Source: a bacterium
GTDB lineage: Bacteria > UBP15 > UBA6099
Length of the DNA stretch: 64,000 bases
NCBI GenBank assembly: GCA_029564595.1
Contig: JAKQPS010000018.1
Span: 15,920-79,919 of the forward strand
Reading direction: 5' to 3'
Numbering within the stretch: position 1 is the first letter of the stretch; each line of letters starts with the position of its first letter. Below the pieces are notes generated by a model. That model searched no databases. It was not told the origin of the DNA and saw nothing but the letters and a program-made list of their open reading frames with translations. Of the stretch, positions 7,554-16,028 are shown piece after piece. Made by a program: the position numbers and the translations under genes.

Positions 7554-8012
7554 ATGACTGAAGAAAACAAGCATTGCTACATAAAAGAGGGCAAGCTCGC
7601 CCTGCCCTACCAGTATTTCGCAGGGCGCGTCGGCAGCAAGTTCCTTGTCTCGCTTCGCGACAAAAAGAAAATCCTCGGCGTGAAATGCGAAAAGTGCGGC
7701 AAAGTGTTTATACCCCCGCGCAAGACTTGCGAACGCTGCTTCGAGGATATATCCGAAAAATGGGTCGAGCTTTCCAACGAAGGCGAAGTGACCAACTTCA
7801 CCGTTGTGAGAACCGACGATAAGCACCATCCGAGAAAAGCGCCTTATGTTCTTGCCATGATAAAACTCGGCGGCGCGGACACGCCCATCGCGCACATCCT
7901 CGGCGGCGTAGACCCCGACTCGGTGAAAACAGGAATGAAAGTCAAAGCGGTGTTCGCCGACAAAGCCGTCAACACGATGTTGCAGATTGACAGGTTCGAG
8001 CCGGTCAACTGA
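7554..8012 (+). CDS. DUF35 OB-fold/Zn-ribbon acyl-CoA-associated protein
   Basis: A 152-residue protein with the standard DUF35 layout: N-terminal helix, Zn ribbon with Cys45, Cys48, Cys59 and Cys62, and a C-terminal OB fold (NFTVVRTDD, YVLAMIKLGG). It begins with ATG after GAAAGGAG and is the last gene of the thiolase-like operon. It probably pairs with one thiolase-fold subunit while the SCP2-DUF35 fusion pairs with the other; this pairing is inferred from gene dosage only. Confidence 0.8.
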   Translation: MTEENKHCYIKEGKLALPYQYFAGRVGSKFLVSLRDKKKILGVKCEKCGKVFIPPRKTCERCFEDISEKWVELSNEGEVTNFTVVRTDDKHHPRKAPYVLAMIKLGGADTPIAHILGGVDPDSVKTGMKVKAVFADKAVNTMLQIDRFEPVN

Positions 8013-8028
8013 TAACTAAATAGCGATT

Positions 8029-8658
8029 TTACCGTTCGGCGACGACTCTATTGACGAGCCGCCCAATGCCGTCTATCTCGACTGCCGCCTCGTCTCCCGG
8101 CGACATCGGACCGACTCCCGACGGAGTGCCAGTCGCTATAACATCGCCCTTCTCAAGCGTCATCACGCCGCTGACGAACTCGATTATTTTTTCCACTGTG
8201 AATATCAGATTGCCCGTGTGCGATTTCTGTTTTAGTTCCCCGTTCAGATAGCATCTCACGCCAACCGCTCCGGGGTCAATCTCGTCCGTAACCAACGGCC
8301 CGATGGGGCAAAAAGTGTCGAAACTTTTCGCCCGCGTCCACTGCCCGTCTCTTCCCTGCATGTGCCTCTCCGTCACGTCGTTGACGCAGGTAAAACCCTC
8401 AATGAAGTCCATAGCGTCTTCGGCGCGGACTCTCTTGCAATCGCGTCCAATCACAACGCCCAACTCGGCCTCGTAGTCCACCCGCGTCGCTCCCTTTGGA
8501 TAGACGATTAATCCGCCGTCGTGGATGACCGCCGTGGAGGGCTTTATAAATAGTATCGGCTCCTGCGGCAACGGCATGTTAAACTCCGTGGCGTGGTCTC
8601 TGTAGTTCAATCCAACCGCCACAACTTTCCCCGGCTTGTCTTTGTATTCTCTAATCAA
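8029..8658 (-). CDS. Fumarylacetoacetate hydrolase-family protein
   Basis: About 209 residues, a minimal FAH-fold enzyme of the acylpyruvate hydrolase/2-hydroxyhepta-dienedioate isomerase type. It starts with the typical VVAVGLNYRDHATEF, carries the metal-binding acidic segment VDYEAELGVVIGRD and GFTCVNDVTER, and ends with TGTPSGVGPMSPGD. I prefer TTG at 8658 because GGGAGG lies just upstream and the family starts close to this point; GTG at 8682 is the alternative. Members hydrolyse or isomerise C-C bonds in oxo-acids of aromatic or cyclic compound breakdown. It converges with the thiolase-like operon, so a shared pathway is possible but not shown. Confidence 0.85.
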   Translation of the reverse strand: MIREYKDKPGKVVAVGLNYRDHATEFNMPLPQEPILFIKPSTAVIHDGGLIVYPKGATRVDYEAELGVVIGRDCKRVRAEDAMDFIEGFTCVNDVTERHMQGRDGQWTRAKSFDTFCPIGPLVTDEIDPGAVGVRCYLNGELKQKSHTGNLIFTVEKIIEFVSGVMTLEKGDVIATGTPSGVGPMSPGDEAAVEIDGIGRLVNRVVAER

Positions 8659-8821
8659 GTTGCCCTCCCGCGCGCAGCGCACATCTTATATACCACACAT
8701 CCCTGCGCCGCACAACACCGGCGGCGCATCCGTATTTCGGCTGCGTATTGATTATCCCTCCTTATCATGATAAAAATAGTGGCGATAAATCGTTAAGGAT
8801 GAGATTCATCCGAAAGTCAGT

Positions 8822-10495
8822 ATGAACCAGATAGATTGGTCCCACATCGTTTTCAACCTGCTCGGCGGACTTGGCATTTTCCTTTTCGGCATCAAAACCA
8901 TGTCGTCGGGGATGCAGCAACTCGCCGGGAATCGAATAAAGCGGACATTCGACAAACTGACAAACAACCGGTTTGTCGGCCTGTTGGTCGGACTTTCCGT
9001 CACCGCGATTATACAGTCAAGCTCGGCTACGACCGTGATGATAGTCGGATTCATAAACGCCGGGCTGATGGAACTGTCCAGCGCTGTGGGCATCATCCTC
9101 GGCGCCAACATCGGAACAACTATAACTTCATGGATAATAGTGATAAAGATAACGCGCTATGCGATGCCTATAGTCGGCATAGGCGCTTTGCTGGCTCTTT
9201 TCTCAAAGAATAAACGAGTCAAGACATGGGGCGAGTCCCTGCTCGGCTTCGGACTTCTTTTCATGGGTCTTAAACTCATGGAGACGGCGTTCATGCCGTT
9301 GAGAGAGAACGAGCAGTTCATAACATTCTTCGCGCAATTCGGAGCGGCTAGCTTCCCGCAGATTCTCAAAAGCGTCCTCGCCGGCCTGCTGCTTACAATG
9401 ATCGTTCAGTCCAGTTCTGCGACAATCGGCATAACCATCGCCTTGGCGAATCAGGGGCTGCTGACCTACGAAGCCGCCGCCGCTCTCGTGCTCGGCGAAA
9501 ACATCGGAACCACCATCACCATGGAACTTGCTTCCATAGGCGCCAACATTTCAGCAAAAAGAGCCGCTCGCATTCATACGCTCTTCAACGTCATCGGCGT
9601 CACTTATATGGTTTTTGTCTTTCCATACTATATAAAACTCATCGACCACATCGTGCCGGGGGGAATGAACCATGTTGCTGCTGACGGCACGCGACCGTAT
9701 ATCGCCGCGCACATCGCCGCCGGACATTCCGTATTCAATATTTTCAACTCTCTGGTTTTTCTCTTTGCCGCCGGGCTTCTCATCAAGCTGGTGACTTTGC
9801 TTATCCCCGGCGACAAGGATAAATCCGATCACAAACTCGAATACATTGATTACAGTTTCATCTCCGCGCCGGCGATAGCTCTCGGCCAGTCGAAAAAAGA
9901 AATCATCAAGATGTCCGGCATGGTCATAGACATGTTCAAGTGGAACTCGGACATGCTGGTCACCCAGTCGCTCGACCAAGACAAAGTCGAGCGATTGTTC
10001 AAATACGAGAATATCACAGACTCTCTTCAGGCTGAAATCTCGAAGTTCCTCGCGCAACTTCTTCAGAGCGGCCCCGGCCCCGATCACGCGGAAGAAGCTC
10101 GCAGATATCTCAGAGTTACCGACGAGTTGGAATCTATCGGCGACTACTGCGAACAGTTGGCAAAATACTGCGTCCGCAAAGAACAGCAGAATGTGGTTTT
10201 CACTGAAAGCGCCTCTCAAGGACTGCTGGATTCGCATAGAGAACTGCTCGAATACCTTGAGATGTGCATGCTTTGTTTCATAGAAGAAAAAGCGCGCAAC
10301 CGACACGAGGCCGACTCAAGAAGCAAATCCCTTCAGAAAACAATAAAAAGGTTGAAGGACGACCATGTCGAAAGGCTTAACAGAGGCGAATGCGACGTCG
10401 TCCCCGGACTCCTGTACAACGACATTCTCACAGCATTCCAGAAAATTCGATCCCACTCCCACAACATAGCCGAAGCCATAATCGGATTGAAATGA
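8822..10495 (+). CDS. Na+/phosphate cotransporter with PhoU-like C-terminal domain
   Basis: 557 residues. The two inverted transport repeats each carry the hallmark QSSSAT (IIQSSSATTVMIVG near 62 and MIVQSSSATIGITIAL near 200), and the first is followed by GANIGTTIT. About nine hydrophobic segments fill residues 10-330; the cytosolic remainder is helical and PhoU-like. The family moves phosphate with sodium. The -35/-10 candidates TTGATT and TAAAAA, 17 nt apart, lie about 60-90 bp upstream. The convergent sensor kinase and the phosphonate-type binding protein beyond it suggest a small phosphate-related neighbourhood. Confidence 0.9.
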   Translation: MNQIDWSHIVFNLLGGLGIFLFGIKTMSSGMQQLAGNRIKRTFDKLTNNRFVGLLVGLSVTAIIQSSSATTVMIVGFINAGLMELSSAVGIILGANIGTTITSWIIVIKITRYAMPIVGIGALLALFSKNKRVKTWGESLLGFGLLFMGLKLMETAFMPLRENEQFITFFAQFGAASFPQILKSVLAGLLLTMIVQSSSATIGITIALANQGLLTYEAAAALVLGENIGTTITMELASIGANISAKRAARIHTLFNVIGVTYMVFVFPYYIKLIDHIVPGGMNHVAADGTRPYIAAHIAAGHSVFNIFNSLVFLFAAGLLIKLVTLLIPGDKDKSDHKLEYIDYSFISAPAIALGQSKKEIIKMSGMVIDMFKWNSDMLVTQSLDQDKVERLFKYENITDSLQAEISKFLAQLLQSGPGPDHAEEARRYLRVTDELESIGDYCEQLAKYCVRKEQQNVVFTESASQGLLDSHRELLEYLEMCMLCFIEEKARNRHEADSRSKSLQKTIKRLKDDHVERLNRGECDVVPGLLYNDILTAFQKIRSHSHNIAEAIIGLK

Positions 10496-10520
10496 CAGGC
10501 GATTGTATTTTTTCAGAAAT

Positions 10521-12398
10521 TCAGGCTCTTGGAAGAACAATTATTATCCGTGATCCGCGACCCGGTTCGGACTCAGCGGTTATCTTGCCTCCGTGCGCGG
10601 CCACGATATTGTAGCTTATCGCAAGCCCCATCCCTGTTCCCACGGCGGACTGTTTGGTTGTGAAAAAAGGATTGAAGATTTTTGAGAGGTCTTCCTGATT
10701 AATGCCGCAGCCAGTGTCTTCGATTACGATTTCAACACTATTTTCGTTCTGAGCAAGCCGGGTCGACGCTTTCAAGACCTTCCGTTCGGAATCCAGCATA
10801 GCGTGAGAGGCGTTCAGCATGACATTCAGAAATACCTGACGAAGCTTATTGTCGTCCGCGCTGACAATCAACGGCCCGCCCTCCCAGTAGTCCGGTTCGA
10901 ACGATATTCCCGCGTTCTTAAACTGATGCCTGAGCAGCGCGGCGGTTTTCGACACAATCTCGCCCGCGTCTACTTGCTCGAAAACATAGTCTCTTTCTTT
11001 AGCGAACGACATCAGGTCGTTCACCTTTTCCGCAATCCTGTCCAACTCCTCGAGAATAATTTCAGCTTCGGCCCTCAACTCCGGGTCCAGCCCCTCGCGC
11101 CGCAAAATCAACTGCACATACGTTGAAATAATAGCGAGAGGATTGTTTATCTCGTGAGCTATGCCTGCTGACAACTGTCCCATCGCTTGGAACCTGTCCG
11201 CCACAGCCATCCTCTGATACATAGATTTAATCTCATTGAGCCGCATCTCCAGCCTTGTCGTCATGTTCAGAAAGGATTCCGACAAATCCCCAATTTCGTC
11301 TCCGCGACGCGCGAACTTGTTCCGCAGATTTTCGAAAGAAGAGCGAAGCTTGCTCATGTCCTCGCTCGCCTCTTCGATGCTCGAATACTCGCCCGAAGCT
11401 TTCATCTCCCACACGCTTGAAGCAGTCTGCGCTATCAGCGCGAGCGGTCTTGTCATGTTGCGCGCCGTCAGAACCCCCGCCGCCGCCGCCGCTGCCGTGA
11501 ACCCCAGAATAATAAGCCCGAACAGATTCCGCGTGCGTTCCGCCGATTTCGTTATCGATTTCATCGAATATCCTATGCGGACCGCGCCCAGCGCCGTGTT
11601 CCCGTCTCTGCACAGCGCGGAGACTTCCACCATCCTGCCGCGTTCCTGAGTCTCTCCTATCTCCTGAACGATGAACGGCCTCAATAGGCTGACTTCCGCC
11701 GCGCCCGCAGCCAGCTCATCAGTGATGTATTCCTTAAATTCATCCGTCCTGTATTCGTAATAGACCTCGCCGGAAGGCCCTGTGACGATTGCGTAAAGCG
11801 CGTCTGAAGCCTCTTCAATCATCTTCCTGACCATCAGTTCGATCTGGAAAAAATCCTCCTCGGCAAGATGATGCGCGGCGAGCGCCGCTACCGCATATCC
11901 GAGAACGAGCAACTGTTCCGTTTCCTCGCTCTCAAGCGCGGGCCGGGGATCGAAATATACCTCGACTTCGCCTGTAATTACTCCTTCCGATTCTATTTTT
12001 GCCGCGACGCTTTTCAAATTTTTTCCATCGTCGCCGGGACTCTTCCTAAAGGAGTAAACCGTCGCGCCGTCCGCATTCCTGATATCGCAGCCTGAAAGAG
12101 CCGCGCCCGACTCGACCGCCCCCCGCAACAAGCCCTCCGCCACAAGCGCCGCCCTCTCTTCCTGCCCGGCGGACACCATCACGTTCGTCATCCCGTGCGA
12201 GATGGACGCCGCGAGTATTCTTGCGCTCCCCTCTCTCTGTTCCAGCCATATCCTCCTCGTCCTCATGTCTACGCCCTTATACACAATCGCAGCGGCTAGA
12301 AACACAACCACTCCGAATAGAGCGGACAACCGCGTCGCCGTGGCGAGCCTTATTCTTTTCACTCTCGTATCGTTCACGCGCGAACCGCCGTCTCTCAT
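10521..12398 (-). CDS. Membrane sensor histidine kinase (HAMP, HisKA, HATPase)
   Basis: 625 residues. One transmembrane helix near 23-42, a periplasmic sensor region of about 220 residues, a second helix (LFGLIILGFTAAAAAAGVL, near 290-308), a HAMP/linker with coiled coil, a DHp helix with phospho-acceptor His in SAGIAHEINNPLAI, and a catalytic domain with DTGCGI and GTGMGLAIS. No receiver domain or response-regulator gene adjoins it. The gene is divergent from a PhnD-like binding protein 150 bp away, a common pairing in which the binding protein may present the ligand to the kinase. Confidence 0.9.
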   Translation of the reverse strand: MRDGGSRVNDTRVKRIRLATATRLSALFGVVVFLAAAIVYKGVDMRTRRIWLEQREGSARILAASISHGMTNVMVSAGQEERAALVAEGLLRGAVESGAALSGCDIRNADGATVYSFRKSPGDDGKNLKSVAAKIESEGVITGEVEVYFDPRPALESEETEQLLVLGYAVAALAAHHLAEEDFFQIELMVRKMIEEASDALYAIVTGPSGEVYYEYRTDEFKEYITDELAAGAAEVSLLRPFIVQEIGETQERGRMVEVSALCRDGNTALGAVRIGYSMKSITKSAERTRNLFGLIILGFTAAAAAAGVLTARNMTRPLALIAQTASSVWEMKASGEYSSIEEASEDMSKLRSSFENLRNKFARRGDEIGDLSESFLNMTTRLEMRLNEIKSMYQRMAVADRFQAMGQLSAGIAHEINNPLAIISTYVQLILRREGLDPELRAEAEIILEELDRIAEKVNDLMSFAKERDYVFEQVDAGEIVSKTAALLRHQFKNAGISFEPDYWEGGPLIVSADDNKLRQVFLNVMLNASHAMLDSERKVLKASTRLAQNENSVEIVIEDTGCGINQEDLSKIFNPFFTTKQSAVGTGMGLAISYNIVAAHGGKITAESEPGRGSRIIIVLPRA

Positions 12399-12547
12399 TT
12401 CGACGCCTCAAACATCCCGGCGCTCATTGCCGCATGTCAACCACGCGGACGTTTTTAAGCGTAATATTAGTTTACACGGCGTCCCGCTAATTGTAAAATA
12501 TTAGAGAATACGAGAACGCAAATCATCTCTTGCGCGGCGGAGACGGA

Positions 12548-13513
12548 ATGTTCGGAATCTGCGCGGCATCCATAAGGGTAGGAACCATAAGGCGAGCGCT
12601 GGCCGCCGCGGCGGCGGTTTTGCTTTTCGCGGCGTCTTCAGCCGCCGCGGACACGGATAAAATTTCTTTCGACTTTCCCCTTCCGCCGTCCCTTCTCGGC
12701 GAAGGCTCTTCTCTTATCAACAAGCATCTTAGAGCGTTTCAATCCGCGTTGAAATCGGAAGCCGAGATAGAAATCAAGTTCGTCACGGACACTGATTCAT
12801 GGGACAAGGTTATAGCGCGGCTTGAAACCGAACACACGGATTTCGCGTGGATGCCGCCTTATTACTACGCGCGCGCGCGATATTTCAACCCGAAATCTTC
12901 CATCCGGCCTCTTGTCATTTACAAATCAGGCTCATCAATCAGGTCGCCTTCCTGCATTTACGTCAGGAAGGACAGCGGACACAAGAACATGCAGGACATT
13001 ATGGCCGGCCGCGTCCATCTCCCTGATGAATCCGCTTGGGCCGTTCTGAACGGCATTTTCGCGGACGACCCCGAACTTTCGAAATACAAAATCGATCCGA
13101 CAATCTTTTTCACCGGGTTCAAAGTTTTAAACCGGGAATCATCCGCCCGCGCTCTCATGTTCAAAACCACGGACGCCATCGTTCTCGAGCCGGAGTATCT
13201 TAAACACATCGTCTACGGAAACAAGCCTCTTGCGGACGGCATCGTTCCGCTCGTCTGCTCAAAACCGTTGCCGAATGTCATTATAGTCTATCGAAAAGAC
13301 ATGGATGAAAGGCTGGTGGAATCTCTAAGGCTGGTTCTGACCAACATGCACACTTACGAATCTTTCAAGAGCCTCCGCCATTACTTTAGAATTTCGAAAG
13401 GGATGTGGACGGACGCGGCGCACGAAGACCTGAAGCCGTGGATCGACCTTCACAAGGAAGCCGTCGCCGGCGATTGGGAAAATTCATACAGGAAAACTGT
13501 TCTCGGAAAATAA
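12548..13513 (+). CDS. PhnD-like phosphate/phosphonate-type substrate-binding protein
   Basis: 321 residues from ATG 12548 (GGCGGAG upstream; an in-frame TTG at 12530 is less likely). The N-terminal 35 residues form a signal peptide ending in an Ala-rich stretch (AASSAAADT). The mature protein has the two-lobe layout of PhnD/PtxB-type proteins: FVTDTDSWDKVIARLE, DFAWMPPYYYARA, SPSCIYVRKDSG and the ALMFKTTDAIVLE hinge segment. No permease or ATPase adjoins it, so it more likely serves the divergent sensor kinase than an ABC importer. The ligand is not predictable from sequence alone. Confidence 0.8.
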   Translation: MFGICAASIRVGTIRRALAAAAAVLLFAASSAAADTDKISFDFPLPPSLLGEGSSLINKHLRAFQSALKSEAEIEIKFVTDTDSWDKVIARLETEHTDFAWMPPYYYARARYFNPKSSIRPLVIYKSGSSIRSPSCIYVRKDSGHKNMQDIMAGRVHLPDESAWAVLNGIFADDPELSKYKIDPTIFFTGFKVLNRESSARALMFKTTDAIVLEPEYLKHIVYGNKPLADGIVPLVCSKPLPNVIIVYRKDMDERLVESLRLVLTNMHTYESFKSLRHYFRISKGMWTDAAHEDLKPWIDLHKEAVAGDWENSYRKTVLGK

Positions 13514-13635
13514 CCAGAAGACCGCGGCATAATCAAACACGTTCGGCATACAAACGTCGACACATTTCAACCCGCGTTCAAATTCAACCGCGAAGAAACA
13601 CGCCTATTCCGGATTTCTCATTCGAGAAACACGAA

Positions 13636-14799
13636 CTATTTCTTTTGTTTCGGATTTTTGAAGGCTTTCTTGCCGTACAGTTTTTTCAACTCCGGATTAG
13701 CCAGAGCGTTCCGCTTCAACTCCGCGGCAAGCGCCTCCCTCTTGTCCAACAGCCTTTTAAGCGGCTTCTCCCCGACGCTTTCCATCACGTATCTGCTCAA
13801 CAGAGGGAAAGTAATCGAGGCGCAGGAGTAAACCACTGTCTGATTGACGGTTTGCCCCTTCACCTTGCCCCAAGATTTCGCCTCCTGAGGCGTGGCTCCC
13901 GATAGGCCGCCCCACTGCGGCGTGTCGGTTGTTAGTTGGATAAAATAGTCGTGCCCGCCGATGTCGTCTTTCAGTATCTGCCACAGCGTGGGCTGCGTCT
14001 GAAGATAGAAATTCTTCGGCGAGCCTCCGCCCACTATCACAACTCCGTTCTTCTTTCCCTGCCTCACTATCGCCGTCGTCTCAACAACATCCATCACGGG
14101 GTCCACCACAATCCTTTTTCCCATGAAATACGGCAGTATCATGTTCATCGCTATGGAGGAATCTCCGGGGGACGAAGTGTAGATGGGCACGCCGTATGTG
14201 ACCGCTTGGGCGACCAGAGATTTTTCCGGGAACGGCGCGTCTTTCAGAACTTTTTCTCCCAACAGTTTGTGCAGGGAAGCGGATGAAACAGGGCCTTTGA
14301 ATTTGTGCTCGAACGACGCGTCCAAAACCATCGCGTCGGTTGGCAGCAGCGTGTCGTCGTCCATTATGTAAGTGTCGTATATCCTAGCGATGCCGCGCTT
14401 GTTCAGGAGCGCGTCGTCCACATGCGGAGATCCCTGAATGACCGGAAAATTAAACGCCCTGTGAAAATCGTGATAAAGATTCGCGCCGGTGGAAATTATC
14501 ACATCCACGAGGCCGCGCTTCATCAGTTCTATTATCGGGCCGCTCATTCCTATGGGAGTCATCGCTCCGGCCAGCGTCAGGGCGATGGTCGCCCCGCTCT
14601 CCGCCATCCGCCTGTATATGTCGCAAGCCTCGCCGAGCCTTCTGGCGTTGTATCCCGAAGCTCCAAACACATCGTCTATGAACTTTTTTACAGAGCCTTC
14701 CGCCATCACGTCCAACGGCTCTATCATTCGCCCGTGGTAGTTCCGGCATTTCTTTCTCTCTTTGTATTTCTTTCCATCCTTGCTCTTTGTGTCAGCCAT
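13636..14799 (-). CDS. Deoxyhypusine synthase-like protein
   Basis: About 387 residues from ATG 14799 (GAGGA upstream); TTG at 14865, overlapping the previous stop, would add 22. Family hallmarks: LTLAGAMTPIGMSGPI, STGANLYHDFH, TSSPGDSSIAMN, and the catalytic-loop region VVIVGGGSPKNF with the Lys that forms the imine intermediate in this family. Bacteria lack canonical eIF5A, so bacterial members usually act in polyamine chemistry (homospermidine synthase-like) or are uncharacterised. The basic N-terminal 45 residues and the Lys-rich tail are extra. It is cotranscribed with a TIM-barrel isomerase just upstream. Confidence 0.8.
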   Translation of the reverse strand: MADTKSKDGKKYKERKKCRNYHGRMIEPLDVMAEGSVKKFIDDVFGASGYNARRLGEACDIYRRMAESGATIALTLAGAMTPIGMSGPIIELMKRGLVDVIISTGANLYHDFHRAFNFPVIQGSPHVDDALLNKRGIARIYDTYIMDDDTLLPTDAMVLDASFEHKFKGPVSSASLHKLLGEKVLKDAPFPEKSLVAQAVTYGVPIYTSSPGDSSIAMNMILPYFMGKRIVVDPVMDVVETTAIVRQGKKNGVVIVGGGSPKNFYLQTQPTLWQILKDDIGGHDYFIQLTTDTPQWGGLSGATPQEAKSWGKVKGQTVNQTVVYSCASITFPLLSRYVMESVGEKPLKRLLDKREALAAELKRNALANPELKKLYGKKAFKNPKQKK

Positions 14800-14861
14800 T
14801 ATGCATGCGTCCTCTGATGATTTTGAAACTGCCGCGCCTCGCTTCCATTCGACCGCTTCGG

Positions 14862-15791
14862 TCAACCCTCATCTTCCTTAGCCGATCCTTCCAATCCTCT
14901 TAAAAACGCCACGCTTTCACAGACAGCCGATTCCTCCCGCTCGACCTGCCACGGCGGCAGGTTGCACTCTATGGAGAACAGGCCGTCGTACATTCTGTCC
15001 CTGAGTATCTCGACTATCTTGGGTATGTCTATTTCGCCCTGTCCGAGAGGCGATCCCAGCAGCATCGGCCCTGTGTGTTTCAAGTCCTTAATATGCGTGT
15101 ATGCCGCGTAAGGAGCCAGCCTCTCGGCGGTCAGCACGGGGTCCTCGCCGAGGAACAGCGCGTTCCCTGTGTCCAGCGTCACCATGAAGCTCTCGCTGTC
15201 CACTGCGTGAACTATCTGAAGCATTTCTCTCATCGTGTAATCAGAGTGGTTCTCCAAAGCGACGGTAAGCCCTTCGAGCGACGCGTCCCTCGTGAACAAC
15301 TTCAACCTTCGCGATACCTCTTTGATTTCCGCCTCTCGGTCCGTCACCAGATGAAACGGCTTGTGAAACATGTTAGGGATGATAAGCCCGCCGTAAACCC
15401 TCACTATGTCCGCTCCGAACTCGTGCGCGAGGTCGAACATCTCGTTTTTCATCTTTTCCATCGCCTGAAATATCACTTCAGGCAGCGAGAACGGCAAGCC
15501 GAATCCGAAAACCAACTCAAGACCGGATTCTCTCAGTTTGTCCCTAATCTCCTCGGGATTCTTGCGCATTTCCCGTTTCATCATGAAATAATCGAAACCC
15601 ACGCCGTCCAGCTTCAGTTCGGCTGCCTTGTCGACAACATCCATCAAAGTCATTTTGCCAAGCAGCATCGAGTTATGAAAACACCACTCGTCCAGCCCGA
15701 TTTTCATCGCGGGAAGCGCGTATTCTTCTTCCTCGACTTCTAGCGATTCATCAAGAGCGGTCTCCTGCCGTTCGATTTCTTCAAGCGTCAT
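14862..15791 (-). CDS. Sugar phosphate isomerase/epimerase-like TIM-barrel protein
   Basis: 309 residues of the xylose-isomerase-like/AP-endonuclease-2 barrel type. Visible blocks are KIGLDEWCFH (about 30-39), GVGFDYFMM, ADIVRVYGG, LTVALENHSDYTM (metal-binding Glu), SFMVTLDTGNALF (metal-binding Asp), YTHIKDLK and GLFSIECNLP (last metal-binding Glu). The N-terminal 28 residues are Glu-rich and outside the barrel. ATG follows GGAGAGG. The substrate is unknown; it forms an apparent operon with the deoxyhypusine synthase-like gene. Confidence 0.75.
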   Translation of the reverse strand: MTLEEIERQETALDESLEVEEEEYALPAMKIGLDEWCFHNSMLLGKMTLMDVVDKAAELKLDGVGFDYFMMKREMRKNPEEIRDKLRESGLELVFGFGLPFSLPEVIFQAMEKMKNEMFDLAHEFGADIVRVYGGLIIPNMFHKPFHLVTDREAEIKEVSRRLKLFTRDASLEGLTVALENHSDYTMREMLQIVHAVDSESFMVTLDTGNALFLGEDPVLTAERLAPYAAYTHIKDLKHTGPMLLGSPLGQGEIDIPKIVEILRDRMYDGLFSIECNLPPWQVEREESAVCESVAFLRGLEGSAKEDEG

Positions 15792-15952
15792 TGCGCCTCT
15801 CCATGTTCGCGCGCCGGGATTTGTCCGGCAAAATTATTTGCTCATGTTAACACATAGGCATCAACCAGTCAAACCGGCGGTCTATTGATATTCATCCTTG
15901 TTCATTGCGGACAAGCGATATTTTTGCCAATTCAGGTTCGCCAAAATAAAGA

Positions 15953-15986
15953 AAACCGCGGCGTCCATGTCGGTCCGCCGCGGTTT
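15953..15986 (-). terminator. Intrinsic terminator of the fibronectin-III/dockerin gene
   Basis: An 11-bp perfect stem, AAACCGCGGCG with CGCCGCGGTTT, has a 12-nt loop and on the minus strand a following TTTTCTTTATTTTG tract. It lies 43 bp after the stop of the large secreted-protein gene. Confidence 0.75.
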
Positions 15987-16028
15987 GAAATTCGAATCTG
16001 ACTTAATTACGCGCTCCCGCTGCCGGCG

